Both the position numbers and the translations under genes were made by a program. 64,000 nucleotides of DNA from Pseudomonas pseudonitroreducens (lineage in GTDB: Bacteria > Pseudomonadota > Gammaproteobacteria > Pseudomonadales > Pseudomonadaceae). Shown here piece after piece: positions 57,878 through 64,000 of the stretch (positions are counted from its first letter, which is position 1; every line of letters starts with the position of its first letter). The notes beneath the pieces are model-generated. The model was not told the origin of the DNA. It did not search any database and saw only the letters and a list, made by a program, of their open reading frames with translations. The stretch spans positions 124,001-188,000 of the forward strand of contig NZ_BQHJ01000006.1 of assembly GCF_021603645.1 (NCBI RefSeq). Direction: 5' to 3'.

Positions 57878-59728
57878 GTGAAGCCACGCCTCGTGCGCAA
57901 CTACCTGCTGCCCTTCCTGCTGCTCCTGCTCACCCTGGGCTTCGGCTACGGCGGCTACCTGATCAGCGAAGGCGCCGGCACCCGCAGCCTGATCGAATCC
58001 GGCGAACGCCAGCTGGAACTGCACGCCCGCGGTGTGGAAAGCGAGATCAGCCGCTACACCTACCTGCCCAGCCTGCTCGAACTCGAAGGCAGCGTCAGCC
58101 GCCTGCTGGTGGATCCGACGCCGTTGCACCGCGATCGTGTCAACCATTACCTCGAAGGCCTCAACCGCCGCGCCGGCAGCCGCGCGGTGTACCTGCTGGA
58201 CACCTCCGGCCGCGTACTGGCCACCAGCAACTGGCAGGACGCCGACAGCTACCTGGGCGAAGACCTGTCCTTCCGCGCCTATTTCCAGGAAGCCGTGCAA
58301 GGCCGCCCCGGCCGCTTCTACGGCATCGGCAGCACTACCGGCGAACCCGGCTACTACCTCGCCCACGGCCTGGTCCACGGCGGCAGGATCGTCGGCGTGG
58401 CCGTGGTGAAAGTGCGCATGGAGTCCCTTGAAGAGCGCTGGGAAAAGGCCCGCCTGCAAGCCTTCGTCAGCGACGAGAACGGCATCATCATCCTCTCCAG
58501 CGACCCGACCCTGCGCCTGAAGGCCGTGCGCCCGCTCAGCGATACGGACAAGGAGCGCCTGGCCCGCAGCCTGCAGTACTACTGGTGGGCGCTGAACGAA
58601 TGGCAGCCACTGGCGCGCCACCCGCTCGGCGCCGGCGTCGAGGAAATCAGTTTCCCGCCGGGCGAACACGCCGACAGCCGCAAGCCACTCAGCTACCTGA
58701 TGCAGACGCGCCAGTTGAGCGATACGCAGTGGAACTTCACGCTGCTCACGCCGCTGGCCGACCTGCGCCGTGAAGCGCTGATCCACGGCATGCTCGCCGC
58801 CGCCGGCTTCGCCCTGTTCGCCTTCCTGCTGATCGCCTGGAACGAGCGGCGCAAGGTCATCGCCACCCGCCTTGCCGCCCGCGAGGCGCTGGAGCAGGCC
58901 AATAACGCCCTGGAGCGGCGCATCGCCGAGCGCACCGCCGACCTGCGCGCCAGCAACCAGCACCTGCGCGAGCAGATCCGCGAGCGCCGCCAGGCCGAAG
59001 ACACCCTGCGCAAGGCCCAGGACCGCCTGGTGCAGGCCGGCAAGCTGGCGGTGATCGGGCAGATGTCCACCAGCATCGCCCACGAACTCAACCAGCCGCT
59101 GGCGGCGCTTCGCACCCTGTCGAGCAACAGCGTGCGCTTCCTCGAACGCGGCAAGCTCGACGTTGCCAGCAGCAACCTCGAGGCCATCGCCGAGATGGTC
59201 GACCGCATGGGCCGCATCACCGCCAGCCTGCGCGCCTTCGCCCGACGCGCCGACGACCACGGCCAGGCCACGCTGAGCAAGGCAGTGGATGCCGCCGTGA
59301 TGGTGCTGCAGGTGCGCCTTTCACAAGTGCCGGTGACGCTGCATCGCGACTACCCCGATGCACGACTGGCCATCGACCAGACGCGTCTGGAACAGATACT
59401 GGTCAACCTGATCGCCAACGCCCTGGACGCCATGAGCAACCAGAGCGACCGCCAGCTCTGGCTGGAGGGACGCAGCGAAGGTGGCGACCACTATCGCCTC
59501 GTGGTGCGCGACAACGGCCCCGGTATCCCGCCGGACGCCCGCGTGCACCTGTTCGAGCCGTTCTTCACCACCAAGCCCGGCGAACTCGGCCTGGGCCTGG
59601 GCCTGACCCTTTCCGCCAGCCTCGCCACCGCCGCCGGCGGTTCCCTGGGCGTGGCCTACCCGGAAACCGGCGGCACCGCGTTCGAGCTGCACCTGCCGCT
59701 GCTGCCCGCCCTGGAGACACCCGCATGA
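57878..59728 (+). CDS. aauS: AauS, sensor kinase for acidic amino acids
   Basis: The protein has 616 residues. A membrane segment (about 8-28), a periplasmic dCache-like sensor domain (about 30-295), a second membrane segment near 302-322 and a coiled coil are followed by HisKA with IAHELNQPLAALRTLS (DctB-type) and HATPase_c with NLIANALDAM, DNGPGIP and GLGLGLTLS. The start is uncertain: GTG at 57878 begins the family-like sequence KPRLVRNYLLPFLL, but there is no clear Shine-Dalgarno. It ends overlapping aauR as ATGA. Confidence 0.93.
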   Translation: MKPRLVRNYLLPFLLLLLTLGFGYGGYLISEGAGTRSLIESGERQLELHARGVESEISRYTYLPSLLELEGSVSRLLVDPTPLHRDRVNHYLEGLNRRAGSRAVYLLDTSGRVLATSNWQDADSYLGEDLSFRAYFQEAVQGRPGRFYGIGSTTGEPGYYLAHGLVHGGRIVGVAVVKVRMESLEERWEKARLQAFVSDENGIIILSSDPTLRLKAVRPLSDTDKERLARSLQYYWWALNEWQPLARHPLGAGVEEISFPPGEHADSRKPLSYLMQTRQLSDTQWNFTLLTPLADLRREALIHGMLAAAGFALFAFLLIAWNERRKVIATRLAAREALEQANNALERRIAERTADLRASNQHLREQIRERRQAEDTLRKAQDRLVQAGKLAVIGQMSTSIAHELNQPLAALRTLSSNSVRFLERGKLDVASSNLEAIAEMVDRMGRITASLRAFARRADDHGQATLSKAVDAAVMVLQVRLSQVPVTLHRDYPDARLAIDQTRLEQILVNLIANALDAMSNQSDRQLWLEGRSEGGDHYRLVVRDNGPGIPPDARVHLFEPFFTTKPGELGLGLGLTLSASLATAAGGSLGVAYPETGGTAFELHLPLLPALETPA

Positions 59729-61059
59729 GCGATCCATCCCTGCGCGTCCTGATCGTCGAGGACGACCCGCACGTACGGCTCGGCTGCCAGCAGGCGCTGG
59801 CCCTGGAAGACATCGAGACCGACAGCGTGGGCAGCGCCGAGGAAGCGCTGAAGAAAGTCGGTGCCGACTTCCCCGGCATCGTCGTCAGCGACATCCGCAT
59901 GCCCGGCATGGACGGCCTGCAATTGCTGGAAAAGCTCAAGGAACGCGACCCCAGCCTGCCGGTGGTGCTGATCACCGGCCACGGCGATATCGCCATGGCG
60001 GTCAAGGCCATGCGCGACGGCGCCTACGACTTCATGGAGAAACCCTTCTCCCCGGAAAAGCTGGTGGACACCGCGCGCCGCGCCCTCGCCCAGCGCGCAC
60101 TGACCCGCGAAGTCAGCCAGCTGCGCCGTCAGCTCGCCGGCAAGCAGGCCCTGGACAGCCGGCTGATCGGCCGCTCGCCGGCCATGCAGGCGCTGCGCGA
60201 GCTGATCGCCAACGTCGCCGACACTTCCGCCAACGTGCTCATCGAGGGCGAGACCGGCACCGGCAAGGAACTGGTCGCGCGCTGCCTGCACGACTACAGC
60301 CGGCGCCAGGCCAAGCCCTTCGTCGCACTCAACTGCGGCGGCCTGCCGGAAAGCCTGATCGACAGCGAAATCTTCGGTCACGAGGCCCACGCCTTCACCG
60401 GCGCCGGCAAGCGGCGGATCGGCAAGATCGAGCACGCCGATGGCGGCAGTCTGTTCCTCGACGAGATCGAGAGCATGCCGCTGAACCTGCAGATCAAGCT
60501 GCTGCGCGTGCTGCAGGAACAGCAGTTGGAGCGCCTGGGTTCCAACGAGCTGATCCGCGTGGATTGCCGGGTAATCGCCGCAACCAAGTCCGACCTCGCC
60601 GCCATGGGCCGCGACGGCAGCTTCCGCAGCGACCTCTACTACCGCCTCAACGTCATCACCCTGAACCTGCCGCCGCTGCGCGAGCGCCGCGAAGACATCC
60701 TGATGCTCTTCGAGCACTTCCTGCAGCAATCCTCGCTGCGCTTCGACCGCCCGGCGCCGGACATCGACAATGCCACCGCGGCCACCCTGATGGCCCACGA
60801 CTGGCCGGGTAACGTGCGCGAGCTGCGCAACGTTGCCGAACGCTTCGCCCTCGGCCTGCCGGTGCTGGCCGGCGGCAACCTCGGCCCGGACGCCGGCGAG
60901 CCGCGCTTCGCCGAAGCCGTGGAGGCCTTCGAGAAGAGCCTGCTGTCCACCGCCCTGGAACGCCACGCCGGCAACCTCAGCCAGGCCGCCCACGCGCTGG
61001 GCATGGCCAAGACCACGCTGTTCGACAAGGTGAAGAAGTACGGCCTCAAGGGCGAATGA
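59725..61059 (+). CDS. aauR: AauR, sigma-54-dependent response regulator
   Basis: The protein has 444 residues, DctD type. The receiver has phospho-Asp56 (VVSDIRMPGMDG) and Lys106. The AAA+ domain has Walker A GETGTGKE at 175-182 and Walker B SLFLDE. A Fis-type helix-turn-helix (GNLSQAAHALGMAKTTLFDKVKKYG) ends it. The sigma-54 contact loop reads HAFTGA at 222-227, with His in place of the first Gly of GAFTGA. It should activate the -24/-12 promoter upstream of aatJ. Confidence 0.95.
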   Translation: MSDPSLRVLIVEDDPHVRLGCQQALALEDIETDSVGSAEEALKKVGADFPGIVVSDIRMPGMDGLQLLEKLKERDPSLPVVLITGHGDIAMAVKAMRDGAYDFMEKPFSPEKLVDTARRALAQRALTREVSQLRRQLAGKQALDSRLIGRSPAMQALRELIANVADTSANVLIEGETGTGKELVARCLHDYSRRQAKPFVALNCGGLPESLIDSEIFGHEAHAFTGAGKRRIGKIEHADGGSLFLDEIESMPLNLQIKLLRVLQEQQLERLGSNELIRVDCRVIAATKSDLAAMGRDGSFRSDLYYRLNVITLNLPPLRERREDILMLFEHFLQQSSLRFDRPAPDIDNATAATLMAHDWPGNVRELRNVAERFALGLPVLAGGNLGPDAGEPRFAEAVEAFEKSLLSTALERHAGNLSQAAHALGMAKTTLFDKVKKYGLKGE

Positions 61060-61140
61060 CCCACGCCCGCGAAGCTGCAGGCTAGCCCAGTGATGCCGCG
61101 TCATGCAGGAGCAGCTGTCTTCTCTGGATAGTCCGTCGCT

Positions 61141-61285
61141 GCGTCTTCCCCCTCCCCCCAACCCTGGCTGCGCGCCCCGCTCCTCAGGGAGAGGGGGCAG
61201 CCCGAGCCGGCTGACACTGAGGTTCCATCCTGCACCGAACGGTCCCCTCTCCCCTTGGGAGAGGGCCAGGGTGAGGGATGGCCCA
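61141..61285. repeat. Palindromic element with CCCTCTCCC-N3-GGGAGAGGG
   Basis: The dyad at 61245-61265 is the same as those at 11159 and 11228, and is followed by the same GGGTGAGGG. A diverged version lies at about 61144-61200. This 428-base stretch after aauR (61060-61487) holds only repeats and the promoter of the next gene. Confidence 0.6.
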
Positions 61286-61301
61286 AGCGCAGAGGTATCT
61301 C

Positions 61302-61380
61302 GTAGGAGCGGGCTCTGTCCGCGATGATTTTCCGCCCGCTGAGCGGCCTTGGACCAATCGCGGACGGAGTCCGCTCCTAC
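61302..61380. repeat. Inverted repeat pair, GTAGGAGCGG(G/A)CTC family
   Basis: Two facing arms of about 24 bases (61302-61325 and 61357-61380) related to the pair at 19596, with small differences between arms. Confidence 0.8.
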
Positions 61381-61487
61381 ATGCCCGTTGGGGCCGGCAT
61401 CAGCTGCAAGAGCCGCTCCCATTGATCTGCGCTGTCCGGTCCCGGACACTACCCACCTTTGAACCGGCCGCACGAGCGGGAGCCCTC

Positions 61488-61937
61488 ATGTCCACCCAAG
61501 CCGAAATCCTCTGGAACCAGCTCTGCGCCGACGCCGGCGTCGACCCGCAGCAGCGCATGGCCGCGCGCCGCGCCATTCTCGCCGACACCAAGGCGCTGGA
61601 CGCCACCGTCTACCGCCCGGACGACAACGACCCGGACGCCGAAGAACTGGACATGGGCGACGCCAAGGTCCTCTTCCTCGGCCCCTTCGAAGCGCCCACC
61701 GAGTGGGATGCCGCCGAGCGCGAGGATTTCTTCGACGACGCCGACCCGGCGCTGTTCTTCAGCGTACGCATCGAATGCGAAGCCGAGCCGGGCACCTCGG
61801 GCTTCTTCGTCCCGGAAGTGGGCGACTACCTGGCAGTGATGGACGCCGGCAAGATCCAGATGTACTTCCTCCACGACTGGCGCGAAGACGAGCACGGCTG
61901 TACCTGCGTGCTGATCCGCGACGATATCCAGCTCTGA
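61488..61937 (+). CDS. Conserved hypothetical protein
   Basis: The protein has 149 residues, is very acidic, and has no signal peptide. ILWNQLCADAGVDPQQRMAARRAILADT forms an N-terminal helical part; a beta-rich part with FFSVRIECEAEPGTSGFFVPEVGDYLAV and YFLHDWREDEHGCTCVLIRDD follows. GGGAG precedes the ATG at 61488; the frame extends upstream through a repeat. I recognise no family or function. Confidence 0.75.
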   Translation: MSTQAEILWNQLCADAGVDPQQRMAARRAILADTKALDATVYRPDDNDPDAEELDMGDAKVLFLGPFEAPTEWDAAEREDFFDDADPALFFSVRIECEAEPGTSGFFVPEVGDYLAVMDAGKIQMYFLHDWREDEHGCTCVLIRDDIQL

Positions 61938-61956
61938 TCCGCTGAAAACGTCACCT

Positions 61957-62030
61957 GGGGCGCATGACGCGCCAGCGTTATCCGCCGTGAAACCAACGGC
62001 GGATAACCTGCCGCAGGTCATTCGCCCTGC
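61957..62030. repeat. GGGGCGCATGACGCGCCA family element, copy 2
   Basis: The element shares its ends and core with 21288-21353. Its centre, GTTATCCGCCG, and reverse complement CGGCGGATAAC form an 11-base stem around nine bases. It lies between two convergent genes and may also act as a terminator. Confidence 0.65.
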
Positions 62031-62044
62031 CGATATACCAAGCT

Positions 62045-63013
62045 CTACGCAGAGCGCCGCACGCTTCCCGGTGAAACGCCGATACAGCGTTTGAACGCTC
62101 GACTGAACGCCGCTTCCGACTGATAGCCAAGCCGCTCGGCCAGCTCTGCCACCGTGATCTCCTGCTCCTGCAGCCAGCTCAGCGCCACGTGCATGCGCCA
62201 GCGGGTCACGTAGTGCATCGCCGGCATGCCGACCTTCTCGGCGAAGCGCGCGGCGAAGGCCGAGCGCGACATGGCCGCCGCGCCGGCCAGGGCTGCGAGG
62301 CTCCAATCCCGCTCAGGCTCGCGATGGATAAGGCTCAGCGCACGGCCCAACTGCCGGTCCTGCAGGGCGCCGAGCCAGCCGGTCTGCGCCGCCGGGTCCT
62401 GCGCGATCCAGGCGCGAATGGCCTGGATCACCAGGATGTCGGCCAGCCGGGTGATCACCGTTTCGCCGCCGGGGCGCATGGCCCGCGCCTCGCTCTCCAT
62501 CAGTTGCAGGGTACTCATCAGCCAGTCGTGCTGCGCGGGGTCGCGCACCTGGGCTTGCAGCACCCGTGGCAGCAGGCGCACCAGTTGCAGCGCGGCGGGA
62601 TGGTCGAAGCGCACCGCGCCACAGAGCATCGCCGTCGGCTCGCCAGCGCCGCCCTGGCGCAGCACTTCGTAGCGGTCACTGGCGTAGGCGCGTGGCAGGT
62701 CGAACAACCCCGTCGCAGGCTCACCCGGCGCACTCACCAAGCGGTGGCCCTCACCGTGGGGCACCAGCACCAGATCGCCCGGCGCCAACCGGCGCGGCTC
62801 ATCACCTTCGGCTTCCAGCCAGCATTCGCCCACTGTCAGCACATGGAACATCAGGCACTGCGGCATGGCCGGCAGGTCGAGCCCCCAGGGCGCGCTGAAC
62901 TCCGAGCGGCAGTAGAAGGTGCCGCTCATGCGCAGGAAATGCAGGGCCTCGCCCAGGGGATCGGTGGAAACCCAGGCGTCGCTCAGGTCGGCAATGGCGT
63001 CGAGTGCGTTCAT
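62045..63013 (-). CDS. AraC-family regulator with cupin-type sensor domain
   Basis: The protein has 322 residues. The N-terminal part (MPQCLMFHVLTVGECWLEAEG, APGDLVLVPHGEGHRL) is the AraC cupin_6 type. The C-terminal part has two helix-turn-helix units (WSLAALAGAAAMSRSAFAARF and ITVAELAERLGYQSEAAFSRAFKR). It is divergent from the NmrA-like gene with 168 bases between, and so probably regulates it. Confidence 0.93.
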   Translation of the reverse strand: MNALDAIADLSDAWVSTDPLGEALHFLRMSGTFYCRSEFSAPWGLDLPAMPQCLMFHVLTVGECWLEAEGDEPRRLAPGDLVLVPHGEGHRLVSAPGEPATGLFDLPRAYASDRYEVLRQGGAGEPTAMLCGAVRFDHPAALQLVRLLPRVLQAQVRDPAQHDWLMSTLQLMESEARAMRPGGETVITRLADILVIQAIRAWIAQDPAAQTGWLGALQDRQLGRALSLIHREPERDWSLAALAGAAAMSRSAFAARFAEKVGMPAMHYVTRWRMHVALSWLQEQEITVAELAERLGYQSEAAFSRAFKRCIGVSPGSVRRSA

Positions 63014-63181
63014 GGCCTGGAGACTGGCCCGGCAATTGGGCGGCGTCCAGCATTCCTGGACGAATGAGCATGAAGGACCGACTTTCAGGCATTAACCGTC
63101 CAGTCGTTCAGCAGGAAACTGAGCCCAGGCCAACGAACCTGCGGCGGGCGCCGCGGGGCGGCCAGCAACGAGGACAGCATC

Positions 63182-64000
63182 ATGATCAGCGTAATGGGAG
63201 CCACCGGGCGCACCGGTTCGAGAATCTGCCAGACCCTGCTGGAGGCCGGCGTGCCCGTCCGCGCGCTCGGCCGCAACGCCGAGCGCCTGGCGCCGCTGGC
63301 GGCTGCCGGCGCGCAGATCGCCGTGGGCGAACCGCATGATGCCGCCTTCCTCGGCCAGGCCTTCCGTGGTGCCGAGGCGGTCTACACCCTGCTCGCCTAC
63401 GGCCCGGACACTGAGGACTACCTCCATCAGCAGGCGGCCCAGGGCGAGGCGATCCTCGCCGCCATCCGCAGCAGCGGCGTGCGCCGGGTGGTGTTCCTGA
63501 GCAGCGTGGGCGCCGAGGTGCCCTCCGGCACGGGGCCGATCATCAGCATGCACGACCAGGAACAGCGTCTGCTGCAGTTGCCGCCGGCGGTGAGCGTGCT
63601 GATGCTGCGCTCCGGCGCGCTGTTCGAGAACCTGTATGGCGCACTGGAGATCGTCCGTGCCTACGCCTGCTACAGCGACGCCGTGGCGCCAGATGTAGCG
63701 GTGCCGATGGTCGCCACGCAGGATGTCGCCGATGCCGCCAGCCGCGCCCTGCTCGACCGTGACTGGCAGGGCCGCGTGACCCGTGAAGTGCTCGGCCAGC
63801 GTGATATCAGCTACGCCGAGGCGACCCGGCTGCTGGGCACGGCCATCGGCCGGCCGGACCTGCCTTACGTGCCGGTGTCGTCGCAGGAGTTGGCCGTGGC
63901 GCTGCAGGAGGCGGGTTGCTCTGCCAGCGTCGCCGCCTGCTACGCCGAACTGGCCGAGGCAATCAGCAGCGGGCGGGTTCGGGCGCAGGAGGCGCGCACG
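63182..64000 (+). CDS. NmrA/SDR-like NAD(P)-binding protein (3' truncated)
   Basis: The frame is open from ATG at 63182 to the end of the window, 273 codons. The start ISVMGATGRTGSRICQTLLE is the Gly-x-x-Gly-x-x-Gly dinucleotide motif of the NmrA-like atypical short-chain dehydrogenases. AVYTLLAYGPD, RRVVFLSSVGAEVPSG and LRSGALFENLYGALE follow. Such proteins sense redox state or act as quinone-type reductases. The final residues lie beyond the window. AGGA precedes the start. Confidence 0.9.
   Translation, partial: MISVMGATGRTGSRICQTLLEAGVPVRALGRNAERLAPLAAAGAQIAVGEPHDAAFLGQAFRGAEAVYTLLAYGPDTEDYLHQQAAQGEAILAAIRSSGVRRVVFLSSVGAEVPSGTGPIISMHDQEQRLLQLPPAVSVLMLRSGALFENLYGALEIVRAYACYSDAVAPDVAVPMVATQDVADAASRALLDRDWQGRVTREVLGQRDISYAEATRLLGTAIGRPDLPYVPVSSQELAVALQEAGCSASVAACYAELAEAISSGRVRAQEART

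Noticed and set aside
55646-59260. A 1204-codon open frame on the minus strand
   Set aside because: It runs antisense to aatP, ggt and aauS, all of which have clear family sequences. No known domain appears in the minus frame.

Overview
The window is chromosomal DNA from a high-GC gammaproteobacterium, almost certainly a Pseudomonas of the P. aeruginosa / P. nitroreducens / P. citronellolis branch. From memory, many genes match single P. aeruginosa loci in recognisable blocks: rtcR-rtcB-rtcA, ccpR, gdhA, an EttA-type ABC-F protein, morA, glyA, an NCS2 permease with trmA, a RIO kinase with an HD-GYP regulator, and the aatJQMP-ggt-aauSR locus. Several families of short inverted repeats typical of pseudomonads lie between genes. 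I saw no integrase, transposase, phage gene, rRNA or CRISPR array.

Region 1 (1-9450) is a nucleic-acid damage and repair neighbourhood. A truncated DUF4105-type envelope protein is followed by a coupled NADAR / SMI1-ankyrin pair, then by rtcR, a CARF-domain sigma-54 activator. Divergent from rtcR is a sigma-54 promoter that drives a long leader and five genes: slipin, zinc-ribbon protein, RtcB RNA ligase, RlaP-type nucleotidyltransferase and RtcA RNA cyclase. The leader carries two tandem tRNA-like elements with intact acceptor, D and T arms but six-base anticodon loops containing TTCG. This is the most interesting feature of the window.

Region 2 (9500-21100) holds a small lipoprotein, a frameshifted cytochrome c peroxidase gene behind a good Anr box, gdhA, a coiled-coil periplasmic protein, ettA, the large c-di-GMP protein MorA, and glyA. 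Region 3 (21100-34400) is mostly housekeeping: a SecD-head lipoprotein, a purine permease, trmA, small DUF proteins, a CopG-like protein, alaC, a PhzF-like protein, a YpfJ peptidase, a degenerate receiver protein, prpE and an MFS exporter.

Region 4 (34500-44300) contains an RND pump with a divergent TetR regulator, a CueR copper regulon (copZ, a periplasmic protein, copA, cueR) with two visible CueR-type dyads, and a hicAB toxin-antitoxin pair with an inverted-repeat operator. Region 5 (44300-52500) has an EamA exporter, a nucleotidyltransferase overlapping a RIO kinase, an HD-GYP response regulator beside a membrane sensor kinase, ada, and a PAP2 phosphatase. Region 6 (52600-61060) is a complete acidic amino acid uptake locus: a sigma-54 promoter, aatJQMP, ggt and the aauSR two-component system. 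It ends with a conserved hypothetical gene, an AraC regulator and a truncated NmrA-like gene that runs off the window.
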